A stretch of 64,000 nt of DNA from the NCBI GenBank assembly GCA_025642065.1, contig JAODUP010001630.1, positions 1 through 64,000 of the forward strand, given 5' to 3'. Positions within the stretch are counted from its first letter, which is position 1. Every line of letters starts with the position of its first letter. The stretch is from Paralvinella palmiformis (Eukaryota; Annelida; Polychaeta; Terebellida; Alvinellidae). Shown piece by piece: positions 24,642 to 34,977 of the stretch. The position numbers were made by a program, and so were the translations under genes. The notes under the pieces are model-generated. The model ran no database searches and was not told where the DNA came from. It worked only from the letters and a program-made list of their open reading frames with translations.

Positions 24642-25380
24642 GACATATTCCACCATTTTAATGTAATCTTCTGGATTCCTGTCAACGCTCATAGCCAAAT
24701 ATTGACTTCGGAATCGAACCCCGTCCAATTCACACTCACAAATGCTTCGTGTCTGATCCCATGATTGGTGATTAACAATTACACCCTGGATATAACGGAT
24801 CGATATTACCGAGTATCTAATTCTGGATACGTTATACGAATTCTGATCTGTTATCCGCATCGAACCTCTAAGAACTTACTCATTAGCAACCGCTCTCGGT
24901 AGCAGTAATATCGCGGCATAAGCGGACACCCAATTAATATAACAATATTAATGTCCCTAATTAGACCGGACAGTTACGTCAGTACGGTGAGTCCGACGGA
25001 CGCTCGTACCTACTTCAGTCCGCTTCCTCTGTCGCATCTTCCATTATAATCAACGTTACGACACATCTAATATCTGTGATATTACCACGCTTACCTCTAC
25101 GTGCTGGTATGCCGGTATGCGACGCCGAATAGGTAAAATCCCGGAGCTAGGTAAGTTACCTGGTGCCGAATGCCGGAGACTCTTTGGTCGATGAATGGGG
25201 ATTTTTCGGAGCGTTGTCCTTGGTGACCGGAGCTTCGCTAATATCCTCTGGGGCCGGCGAGAGATAGCGAGTGGTACTTTATGGACGAACGAGAGACTGA
25301 TGTTAGTGGGGTGTGATGAGGCTATTAATGGTACTGACCATCTAATGATCTAACCCACATTTACCGGGACAGACGGACAG
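24639..25380. other. Unannotated stretch
   Basis: A single perfect B-box-like sequence occurs on the minus strand near 24710-24723, but with no A box. Nothing else recognised. Confidence 0.45.
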
Positions 25381-25402
25381 GCAGGCAGGCAAGCGGGAGG
25401 AT

Positions 25403-25698
25403 AGACACACGCGCGCGCACGCACACACGCTCGCTCACACACACACACACACACACACTCAAATGCATATACACACATACACAAATACACACATACAAAT
25501 ATGCACCGTCACACACACACACACTCAAACGCGTATACACACAAGTACACACATATATACACATACACAAGTACACAGACACACACACACACACGCGTAG
25601 TTATACACACAAGCACGCACGCACGCACATGCCCACAAACACACACAAATACACACACATATACAAACACAGACACAAGTACATACATTCACACACAC

Positions 25699-25729
<31 letters not shown>

Positions 25730-25807
25730 TACATACATACATACATACATGTGTGTGTGTGCGTGCATGTGTCTGCGTATGTGTGTGTGTGTGTGTGCGT
25801 GTAGGGG
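25403..25807. repeat. 400-bp interrupted (CA)n region
   Basis: CA units mixed with CACG, ATAC, ACAT (25728-25750) and, after 25751, the complementary GT run, so the two halves could pair. No coding content. Confidence 0.95.
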
Positions 25808-26082
25808 GGTGACGACATAGGTCTAATTTATCTGCATATCTGTGAATGATGTGGGAGCATTGCAACCTTGAACTGACGCAATATTAGACAATGCAAGATG
25901 CTAATTCAAAATTTTTGTATATGAAGATAACCTAACAAGATCATCTGACGTAGACATGCATTGTCTGTTCATGCAAGACACAGACACCTGGAACAATACC
26001 CCGCTATAAAATGGGGGATTAAATTACAAGCTTCCCACAGCCGGCATATGAACACAACAATTGTTAAATAAATTTAATAAAG
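25808..26082. other. Unannotated stretch
   Basis: Nothing recognised. Confidence 0.45.
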
Positions 26083-26211
26083 GTAAGAAGATTTATTAAC
26101 ATGATGGATATATAACAAAGTGTGAAGAATATTATCCTTCACACAATTAATTACCTGTTGGTTGTATTGTTATTTTTTAATAGTCTTTAATAAATTAATA
26201 ATCTTCCTTAC
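26083..26211. repeat. Nested inverted repeats (MITE-like foldback)
   Basis: Outer arms: GTAAGAAGATTTATTAA (26083-26099) against the complement of 26187-26211 (GTAAGGAAGATTATTAATTTATTAA), imperfect. Inner arms: GTGTGAAG (26120-26127) and CTTCACAC (26137-26144), perfect, around a 9-nt loop. The layout resembles a small foldback or MITE, but only one copy is visible. Confidence 0.4.
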
Positions 26212-26649
26212 GGTGTCTCGTGCGTAATATGAAACGATCAGGCGCTTTAAGTGGTGTATGTCTTATCACAACACGCACACACGCGCACACGCGCAGGAGG
26301 GATTGGTGGGATCAAACGGGTCTCCGCATGAAAAGTCGCCGTTCTGAAGCTTGTTCCTTGATTAGTCCTTGATCCATGTGCTCTATTCCGGATCCGTGAT
26401 TCTCTGTGTCAGTGGCTTTTCGAATATTTCTAGAAACGGACGTAGACAAATCGCACACCGACACTGACATGCACAAACAATAACCCCCACACACAAAAAA
26501 ACTTATTCTCTCTAGTCAACAGTCCCGACTGATCCTTCTTTGACGGGACACAGTAGTAGAAACAATTATAATATGTATATCATACTTTAAGCTTGGGTTA
26601 TCGCGATTAGCTTCATATCAGTATCCTATTGTAAACATCGCTGGTTATG
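26212..26649. other. Unannotated stretch
   Basis: A short CACACGCG patch near 26270-26295. Nothing else recognised. Confidence 0.45.
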
Positions 26650-26654
26650 ATGTC

Positions 26655-26720
26655 AACAGCAACAACAACATCACCAACAACAACAAAATCAATAACAACA
26701 ACAACATCACCAACAACGTT
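26655..26720. repeat. (AAC)n tract with internal duplication
   Basis: ACAACAACATCACCAACAAC-type sequence appears twice (about 26660 and 26695). Confidence 0.8.
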
Positions 26721-26749
26721 TACACTTGAACAAAAGCATCGCGCATTTA

Positions 26750-26804
26750 CGCCTATATTTCTCCTGTATTTCACCTGTATTACACCTGTATTACGCCTGC
26801 ATTA
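26750..26804. repeat. 11-bp minisatellite, five copies
   Basis: Units similar to CACCTGTATTA run head to tail from 26750; the third and fourth are identical. Confidence 0.85.
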
Positions 26805-27484
26805 GGGCTGCAGCATTTCGCTGTTTCGCCGAGAAATTCATTATATTCTTATAAGACGATAATCGTCTTCCGCCCGTTTTCCCTCGGCTACTGATGCGGC
26901 ACACAGTGCGGCATCTATTTTATGGAAGATGAACGCTCATAATTTCCCATTATTGCGCAGTTTTTTTTACCCGAACACTGCCACTTAACAATGAGCCGAC
27001 GGTTCCCCGCGGTTAGCGAGGGGAAGCCGCGGAGGTGAGACTCGCGCCGGTGTGGCGATAATCGTGCTCCGCCGACGCCGATTTTTTTCTTGTTCTAGAT
27101 TTAGGTTGACTAAAGCTACCATCTGATGACGTGTCTCGGCAAATCACGCCCGCTGTCGCCCCCTAGTGATTTACATAGGAGTAAACACTGACGGCATGTG
27201 CTGTGTAATTGGCTAGAATTATGTCGAACGCAGGAGCCTAGAAAATCGTTAACTATAATCTGTTCGTTATCTGGCCTGTCCGTTCTGTGGAAGATTTATC
27301 ACGACGAGGCCACCGGACCGCCCCCCCCCCTATTTCTCTTTATATCTCTGTTTTGGGGAAGTAGTGCTCTTTGTAGAATTTCGGTTGTTTTGATTGAATA
27401 AGGTGAGGACTTTGATCCTGAAAGATATTAGTGGCTCTGGCGTGTCATGTTCCAGTGAAAAATAGTTTGTGTCTAGACCATCCG
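26805..27484. other. Unannotated stretch with small GC island
   Basis: 26995-27085 is GC-rich with an imperfect stem (TTCCCC/GGGGAA around 27003-27025). A poly-C run lies near 27322-27331. No gene recognised. Confidence 0.4.
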
Positions 27485-27501
27485 ACACACACACACACAC
27501 A

Positions 27502-27550
<49 letters not shown>
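27485..27550. repeat. (CA)n-(AT)n microsatellite
   Basis: About 10 CA units and then about 22 AT units. Confidence 0.96.
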
Positions 27551-27553
<3 letters not shown>

Positions 27554-27715
27554 TGCACCACCAGCTATCACATTTCCATTAAACCTTGTATCATCTAACT
27601 GACAGCACCATAAACAAGTTACTCAAACATGTCCACGTACCCAAGATTAAATATGGCAAAGGCAAGATAATTACTTAATTCCAAATCGTTCATATTACAA
27701 TATTTATGCTATAAC

Positions 27716-27718
27716 AAG

Positions 27719-27780
<62 letters not shown>
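27716..27780. repeat. (TG)n microsatellite
   Basis: About 31 TG units with two TGCG interruptions. Confidence 0.96.
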
Positions 27781-27999
27781 GAAAAGAAACTTTATCAGAA
27801 AAAAACATCCATAAATGTGCACACACATTTAATTCTTTGCGACAACAATCTATGAAATATTTACAAATTGATACCAAATTATACTGAATATAGGCGTTTT
27901 TACGTTGTTTTAAGTTGTTCTTGTTGTTGTTATTGTTTTCGTTGTTTTATCAACCTCTTTAACCCCTCCGGGGCCAAAACTCCGCGTGTGCCTAGCCGT

Positions 28000-28520
28000 A
28001 TAACAATCGTCTGATGACAAACGGGGAATGTGTTCCCGGCCAACCCATTTCCCGATTCCAGTCCAATACCGCCGAGTCCCTCCTCCATTACGGCCGCTGG
28101 ATAGGCAATAAAACGTCGGCCGTTGTGGAGCACATTAGACCGAAGGGCGACAGATATCGGCCCCCGATCGGCCGACTTGTTGATGAGAACTGACCGACGA
28201 CGACGTGCAAAGGGCACCGCTTTATAGCGGGCGCGCTCTACTCCCGGCTCGCGTCTGGCCGCCGAGCGAACGGGCAGCACGCGACGCGCTACGATTTCTC
28301 AATCAACGAACAGCACAGCCCAGCCCAGCTCCCGGCCACGTATCCAGCACCGATGATCATCATCAGTCGGCATTAGTGTCGGCATAAATAGCGCTTTATG
28401 CACGAACGAACGAACGAACGTATTGACGTCATTTCGCTCCGCGGACGAACTCCGGCTCTCGTCGGTGGACAGCCGGAGCGCACGTACGTGGAGGATCTAA
28501 CCGTTTAATTGCATCGAACG
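28000..28520. promoter_or_regulatory. CpG-rich island with full CRE palindrome
   Basis: CpG-dense sequence contrasting with AT-rich flanks. It contains the CREB/ATF palindrome TGACGTCA (28424-28431), a CATAAATA TATA-like element (28383-28390) and five GAAC units between them. Such islands often mark promoters, but no transcript can be tied to it; the receptor gene is transcribed leftward and starts 3 kb to the right. A 116-codon minus frame (27930-28280) begins with GTG and is unrecognised. Confidence 0.3.
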
Positions 28521-28818
28521 CTCGTTTGCCGAGTTAGAATTAGACGCTATATTGTGGCGAAACGTGAATAATGCTGATCGACTGACCGACGGATCCGGTT
28601 CACTACGGTTTGGCTTTTCGGGTTTACTCCGATATTTAGTCTCCTATGTCCTACCAATTGGGAAGTATCGTGATCTGAGGACTGGCTGAATTGAGGTGAT
28701 ATTTTTGCGCTGCTTGTGTGCCATGAATTGGTTTTGTTCTTCACTGTAGAGGGTGTTGGTTGATCTCCCTTTTGTGTATTTAAATATAAGAGCAAAAATT
28801 CGTATTTCCGTGTAGTGC

Positions 28819-28824
<6 letters not shown>

Positions 28825-28870
<46 letters not shown>
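28825..28870. repeat. (AT)n microsatellite
   Basis: About 22 AT units. Confidence 0.96.
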
Positions 28871-28872
<2 letters not shown>

Positions 28873-30041
28873 CGCCCCACCACTATCTCTGAAACCAACA
28901 CTTTAATGGCGTCACTTACTAAATATACAAACACTCTACTCTGACCGTGATACATACAAATAGACAGGTTCAGAGAAGTTCCAATTTTAATAGCAATAGT
29001 CGCCAACGCAGATTTCAAATGATTACAGGTGAATAATTATTTCATGCTTCATAAATAACTGTACCCACATAATAGAAACAGTTCAGCGAATACAGAAAAC
29101 TTACTTTTAAACGACCTGCATATGTCTCGGCTTTGCAGGATGCTTACGAGCCACTCCAGACGGCAGAGCGATTATTACTTTGACACGGGCAAATCCTACT
29201 TCGGGTGACGTTTTACAGGTTCAAAATTGATAACATATCACAGCATAAAAAATATTATCAGTCACACTTAACAACAGCCTACGTCACTAAGCAGAGATGC
29301 GGAGATGTCGTTACAGAAGGAAGGCATCGTGTGGATATTCGTTTCGCGGAATGCCTCCTTACACCCACCGAGCGTACGAACTGAGAAGACGGCTACGGGA
29401 ACCAAATCAGTAGGCGACCACTACGCAGAAACCCTTAACACAGAATATGAAACAATAAGTACCCGTTTCGTTAACTTGTGAAGATTGCTAACATGTACGA
29501 GACATGGGCGAGGCTTAAGCGTGCACTGCGTTTTCGGCGAAGTTCAAGAGTGCCCGACATATGGATAAAGCTACACAATTATGTACAACACGCGTGCTTT
29601 GTTTATTGAGTTAGAAGAGCGTATGAAATTCGAGCTAGGATTAAACGCGTCGAAGAAACTCGCCAGAAAACGTTCGCCCAAAACATTCAGGAACGAAGTG
29701 TTCCTTGCGCCTTATCTACAGGGTGCAAGAAAAAAGATGCTGATAATAGGAGATTAGATCGGTATAATCAGCTCGAAAGAGACATTGACAGATGCCAAAA
29801 GTGTCCCAGCGTCAGTGATATCTTCATTAGAACTTCTTTGCAGCGTTCGGCGTCATTCAGCGCGGCATCATATCGGCTGTATAGTAGTGCTTAGATATGT
29901 TGTAAAAGGCCTTCTGTCTCATTAGAACCTAGTTATTCCTTATCCGATTTCAGTGATAGACTCACCGATAAGGATCGCGTCTACTTCGCTCCTCCAGATC
30001 GGATGTGACGTCGATTTACGACGGCGTCCGGCCGAAACAGG
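28871..30041. other. Stretch downstream of the receptor gene
   Basis: Probably 3' flank or 3' UTR of the minus-strand receptor in part. A minus-strand AATAAA lies at 29602-29607, about 680 bp past the stop; its use is unproven. No other feature seen. Confidence 0.35.
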
Positions 30042-30075
30042 TTTCACCGAGCTGAACATTTCACCGAGCTGAATA
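30042..30075. repeat. 17-bp direct duplication
   Basis: TTTCACCGAGCTGAACA is followed at once by the same 17 bp with one change. It lies about 210 bp past the receptor stop codon. Confidence 0.9.
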
Positions 30076-30287
30076 ACGGCCGCATTTTCCAAGTCCAATT
30101 AAACCCGTTGCACTACCTAGTCAACATCGGCTCTCCCTCCAACGGGCCTCCCCCCCCCCTAGGAAGGCCAAGAAAGCCAAAATGGAACCGGAACTGCGAC
30201 CGTGCGTTCGAGGCGCCAGATCCGCTCCGTGGATACGCCGTCAACCGTAAATCGAACCGGAGATCGTTTCGTGATACTCGCCACTCA

Positions 30288-31511
30288 TCAGACGCAAGAC
30301 ACTTGCGTCTTCGCCTCAGTGTTGCCATTGACGACCAAGTTCGTGCTGACGACGGAGGCGCGCGGCTGGGCGGGCACCTGCTTGTACTGGCGGGCGACGT
30401 GGCTGGGCTCCGGCGAGTCGGGCCGGTTCTTGCAGAGCAGCGAGACGAGGATCTGGCGGAACTTGCGGCTGCAGAAGCAGTAGATGATGAAGTTGGCCGA
30501 CGAGTTGGCGACCACCATTAGATCACTGATGCGCTCGTAATAGAAGAACGGGTTCGGGCAGTGCTGTTCCGGCAAAATGACGATCAGCAGTTGGGTGACC
30601 AGTGCCGGGGTCTGGCAGACGACGAATACCAGGACGACCACGATCAGCACCAGCGTGATGTCGTCCTCCGACCGGCTGCTCGAGTCGGCCGTCGACGAGT
30701 TGAGCAGCTGCGCTCGCTTCTTCTTCGTCTTGCGCAGCGCCTTGATGAGCCGCGCGTTGAGGATGATGAGTATGATGAGCGGGACACAAAACATCACCAG
30801 GAAATAGAGCACGTTGCTGTAGACGATCTGGTAGATGTGGTTGGTGAACAGCGACGACGGCACGTTGATCAGGATCGTTTTGTTCATGCGCTCGTCGAAC
30901 GTCTGCACGACGTCGTACTCGAAGAAGCGCGGCACGTTGTAGGCCATGGCGAACGCCACCACGACGATGACGTGCCGCCGGGCGTGCCGCGCCGAGCAGA
31001 AGTCGGACACCTCGTACGGCCGACATACCGAGATGTAACGGTTGACGGTGACCAGCAGCGTCAAATAGATGGTGGCCATCTCCGAGATCATGGCGCACGG
31101 AAAGACGTACTTGCCCATGTACGGGAACACGTCGACCAGCCACGGCAGGGACATGGTGAACGTCTGCAGCGTCGTTAGCACCCTGAGGATGAGCACGGTT
31201 ATGAGAAAGAACGTGTCGGCCAACTCGAGCGACACCAGGAGGAAGGGTGTCGCCGTTTTCGACTTGTCGCGGTTCAGGCAGAGGATCGAGAGCGTGTTGC
31301 CGCAGAAGCCGAACACGCACAGCGCCCCCATGAAGACGGCCTCGATTATGAAGTCGTACACGTTGCACGTGTAGCGGGCGTCCTTCTGTGCGTCAGTCAT
31401 CGCCGGCCAGACGGCGCGGGAGGCGTTCGACGTGGAATTGCCGAACGACTCCAGCGTCGTTACGGCCGTCATACCGAGGAGTGTACCGTTGTTTGGGTTC
31501 GTGGACGCCAT
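30288..31511 (-). CDS. Rhodopsin-family neuropeptide GPCR, FMRFamide-receptor-like
   Basis: A 407-residue plasma-membrane receptor, probably coupling a neuropeptide to G proteins. The N-terminus has three N-glycosylation sequons (N8, N25, N29). Seven membrane helices fall at about 53-79 (GN at 71-72), 87-110 (LELAD, D99), 134-158, 180-197, 228-252, 286-312 (CQTP 299-302) and 328-346. TM3 ends in NRY (157-159), a variant of DRY, followed by ISVCRP. TM7 has NSSANFIIY (336-344) in place of NPxxY. Helix 8 is FCSRKFRQILVSLLC. No Cys occurs at position 3.25 or in extracellular loop 2, so the usual disulfide seems absent. A TAG stop directly precedes the ATG in frame, fixing the start. Codons are GC-rich and no intron interrupts. 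FMRFamide-receptor-like is the best fit; other peptide ligands are possible. Confidence 0.93.
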   Translation of the reverse strand: MASTNPNNGTLLGMTAVTTLESFGNSTSNASRAVWPAMTDAQKDARYTCNVYDFIIEAVFMGALCVFGFCGNTLSILCLNRDKSKTATPFLLVSLELADTFFLITVLILRVLTTLQTFTMSLPWLVDVFPYMGKYVFPCAMISEMATIYLTLLVTVNRYISVCRPYEVSDFCSARHARRHVIVVVAFAMAYNVPRFFEYDVVQTFDERMNKTILINVPSSLFTNHIYQIVYSNVLYFLVMFCVPLIILIILNARLIKALRKTKKKRAQLLNSSTADSSSRSEDDITLVLIVVVLVFVVCQTPALVTQLLIVILPEQHCPNPFFYYERISDLMVVANSSANFIIYCFCSRKFRQILVSLLCKNRPDSPEPSHVARQYKQVPAQPRASVVSTNLVVNGNTEAKTQVSCV

Positions 31512-32512
31512 CTACGCCGAGAGGGACGTATCCGGATTTCTATCGGGCGAACTATCGGCCGGCTCGATTAGAACGGTCGCCGACTGCGGTCAGCGGCAAC
31601 CAGAATCTCGCGGCTTATGTCAAGGAGGTAATCAGACGGGCGAAGCATCAGTCACCCGATCTCATCGCGTAACAACCACTTGAAGAGCGCAAGACTCGAC
31701 GTCATAGTCAAAGACCGAAGGAATTATTATGCCGAGGCTGATGACGTCTCTAGAGTTTGACGGGTGATGTTTGACATGCCCCGAGGTTACATCCGCCTCC
31801 TCTCAGAGCCAGAGTCACCTCTGCGACGATCTCTTGAACTGCAGCTCCTTCAAGCGTCTGAAATACCTGCGGATAAAAATATCGTTCGAAATCATTTCCA
31901 GGTGTAAAACATGGAACGACCGATAAAATCTTTAATTATTAGCAACAGGCCATACCCTTCCCCTAAGATAGTATTTAGAAATATACGAAAAGCGCAAAGC
32001 AGGCGTTCTAGCTGTTTCAAACAGAATTTTAGTAACTTTTCAGACGTTTCAGTGACGTAACTTGCCATTAACCTACCTGGCGATTGTTAATTAAAAAGTG
32101 GACCGTGTGCCGTGAGCCGTAAACGAGAACATAAAGGGGAACTAAAACAGAACCAATAACCCCATCAGAAAGCGATAATCCATACCTGTACAATTTATTC
32201 CAGCCATTTAGCCATTTCGTACACGTTAATGTTGCCGAAAATGCCACAATTTCACCGAATCGATTCCGTTTAGATGTCCAGCTTTCATCCGCTGATGACC
32301 AACGACCGGTCACTGACCAATCGAACTTAAACTGAAATAATCGATAGGAGAATATTTGGCGAATTTATATACGAACTCGTATCAAGATTCAGTACGAACT
32401 GGGATTACATTATGTACAATCCGTTCATCTAGAACAATACATTCTCATGATACACCGTTTTACTGAACCCTTTGTTCATTTACTATAAAGTTTATATGTG
32501 TATACTTTAAAT
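31512..32512. other. Upstream flank of the receptor gene
   Basis: CpG-rich to about 31680, then AT-rich. It should hold the receptor's 5' UTR and promoter or an upstream intron, but no core promoter element stands out on the minus strand. Confidence 0.35.
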
Positions 32513-32680
32513 GGCATCTCCGTGGCATGATAGGTAGCGCGACAGGCCACAGATCTATAGCATCTGGGTTCAAACCCCGGCCGGGCTATGTCAGAAGGGT
32601 GTTTCATCTTTCACTTCTGTTCATTACCGTTGCAGGTCGCTCGTCCCATTTAGCCGACCTTGTGCCATAAAACAGCAACA
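32513..32680 (+). mobile_element. SINE-A copy 5, plus strand (GGCTATGT subfamily)
   Basis: Starts GGCATCTCCGTGGCATGATAG, with A-box-like GATAGGTAGCGCG and B-box-like GGTTCAAACCC, then GGGCTATGTCAGAAGGGTG, TCGCTCGTCCCATTTAGCC and a decayed tail. Confidence 0.82.
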
Positions 32681-32700
32681 TTTACATTTGTGTATGTATT

Positions 32701-32764
<64 letters not shown>

Positions 32765-32805
32765 ATAAAGATAGTTAAGGCGTACAATATATATATATAT
32801 AAAAT

Positions 32806-32875
<70 letters not shown>
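32701..32875. repeat. (TG)n and (AT)n compound microsatellite
   Basis: About 27 TG units (32708-32761), a 30-bp spacer, and then (AT)n broken by two AATA interruptions to 32875. It follows the SINE-A copy directly. Confidence 0.95.
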
Positions 32876-32878
<3 letters not shown>

Positions 32879-33157
32879 TTTAATGTACTTCCCTCACTCA
32901 ACACCATCTCACTAACGAGTCACAGTGAAGGCTGGCATTGACTCGGCTCCAATATTGACTGAGGGCTACCCGGATACTTAACAACAATCAAGCTCACGCT
33001 GTGACATGGAAATCGAAGATTTTCCATCACGTCTCATTTCCTCTAAGCTAGAAGACCAAAGACGATTTCCCATATGTTCATTTCGGCGAAGCAACAGCTT
33101 TATATAAGAATTCGGTTCGGCCGCATAGCACAATTCTTCCAAATTTGTCCAAGGCGG

Positions 33158-33161
<4 letters not shown>
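32876..33161. other. Unannotated stretch
   Basis: Nothing recognised. Confidence 0.45.

Positions 33162-33247
<86 letters not shown>
33162..33247. repeat. (AT)n microsatellite
   Basis: About 43 uninterrupted AT units. Confidence 0.97.
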
Positions 33248-33250
<3 letters not shown>

Positions 33251-34275
33251 AAAAGAAGATTGTTTTTCACTTTCACTCACTCCTTGTCTAATCTAAATAA
33301 AAGGGATCAAACTGGCTAAATGTTAAACGTTAAAGTTGGAAAATGTCGGGAAAGGTCAAAACATGTCAAACGTACCTAAATATAATTTCCAGGACTGTTT
33401 TGTCAAAGTGGATTGCATATTCTGTCATTTGACTTAGACATTATTTGACGATAAACGATGAAAGTTATTGAAGAAGGCCTAAAACAACGTTTAAAATAAG
33501 TTAGTCTACTGTAATGTTGGTCTGCTGGCATCGAGTTCTTTTGTTTTATGGCATTAACCTACTCCATTATAATCTTTGCCCAATATTCCATCGCTATACC
33601 AACCGGGCACCGAGTGAAAATACTTCAATGAAAACACTCGTCCAGATATCTTTCAAATAAATGTAATAAACCATAAATGTTAATTAGATGATTTCCATTG
33701 ATCAGTTCAAAGCTTCCACGAATTGATATAGGCGTCTTTGTGTTGTCTCTTAGAATACTAGAACTAGCAAATGGCATTTCAGTATGGAATATACCCGGAT
33801 GCATTGATGACTTATTTCACGGTGTTGTTGATGCTGCCGTGTTAATGGCGGTGATAAATGTTGATAATGATGATGCTGATGATGAAGATGATGAGGAGAA
33901 TGCGGATGGTGGTGATGACAACCGCAGTGGTCATGGTTTCAGTACTGCAGGATTCACTAAAGAGTTCACTTATCTGCTGACTACGACGTATTGTCGGCAA
34001 ATAGATGTCCATGCGAAATCAACAGGATATGGCACCGTGACAGTGATATGAAGACTTTCCATGGATTCAGTCGAAGAACAATAGCTGACCTATTGACATT
34101 CAGACGGCGCTGACCAATTTACAGCGGGAATCCTGTCAATAGGACGCGGCGAATGGCAGGCCGGGTTTCACCAGAACACAGCGTCCTCTTGCCTACCGCG
34201 AGTTTACTCGCTGTATTCCAAACAGAACTAGGCAACCGTTTGTTCGGCTGTTGTTGGAGAATGGCCACGCCGACT
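33248..34275. other. Unannotated stretch
   Basis: A GAT-rich patch (33850-33920) gives an Asp/Glu-rich frame within 33698-34051. I regard that 117-codon frame as a simple-sequence product. Confidence 0.4.
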
Positions 34276-34288
34276 TCCACTGTAGTCG

Positions 34289-34482
34289 TGGGGCGTCTCC
34301 GTGGTCTAGTTGGTAGCGCGTTGGACCACAGATCACTACCACCTGAGTTCGAATCTCGGCGTGGGCATATCTGAAGGGTTTTTATCTTTGACTTCGCTTC
34401 ATTACCTTTCGAGGTGGCTCGGCCCATTTAGCCTACCGTGTGCACAAAAGTGGCCGTAAAATATCAATCATCATCATCATCA
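34289..34482 (+). mobile_element. SINE-A copy 6, plus strand, perfect target-site duplication
   Basis: Best-preserved copy. The tRNA-like head has A-box region GTGGTCTAGTTGGTAGCGCG and B-box GAGTTCGAATCTC, then GGCATATCTGAAGGG, TTGACTTCGCTTCATTACC, GCTCGGCCCATTTAGCCTAC, GTGCACAAAAGTGG and an (ATC)n tail. It is flanked by the exact 13-bp repeat TCCACTGTAGTCG at 34276-34288 and 34483-34495. Confidence 0.95.
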
Positions 34483-34495
34483 TCCACTGTAGTCG

Positions 34496-34895
34496 ACAAC
34501 GAATGTGATGCCCTACGAAGTGAATAGACCTCTTGCCCCGAGCATGTACAAGTCACAAAGGAGAAGCACCAGACGGGCAACCTTTGCTCTTTATTTCAAA
34601 CAAACATAATGCATTAATGGTGCCCATTTTAGAAGTGCGGATAGTGCCCGCTGGTGGTGGGCCACCTTTGAAGTATTAGCTATCATAAGCCAGCACTGGG
34701 CGCAGCGAAAACGACGTCCTTGGACGCAAGAAGTCTAGACAACTCATTCGTCTTCCCAAGAGATAGAAACTTAATGGCGTCGCTATTCAGATTACCGAAA
34801 ACCCATTTCGGTGATAACAATTCATCCGACAAACTGGCCATTCTAAACGTTGCCTGTATCTCAGCTGGCAAAGTCAGTGAGATACCGCTTTCTAG

Positions 34896-34896
<1 letters not shown>
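34496..34896. other. Unannotated stretch
   Basis: Nothing recognised. Confidence 0.45.

Positions 34897-34974
<78 letters not shown>
34897..34974. repeat. (AT)n microsatellite
   Basis: About 38 AT units. Confidence 0.97.

Positions 34975-34977
<3 letters not shown>

Noticed and set aside
24700..24730. Perfect B-box-like sequence on the minus strand
   Set aside because: No A box or SINE body at the right distance; a lone 11-base motif is expected by chance.
27930..28280. 116-codon minus frame in the CpG island
   Set aside because: GTG start and no recognisable protein; kept only as a regulatory-island note.
30523..31368. 281-codon minus frame and 205-codon plus frame over the receptor
   Set aside because: Shadows of the GC-rich receptor gene; Arg/His/Asp-rich composition and no domain.
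34289..34365. Possible functional tRNA gene in SINE heads
   Set aside because: Heads do not close a full cloverleaf acceptor stem and are fused to the SINE body.
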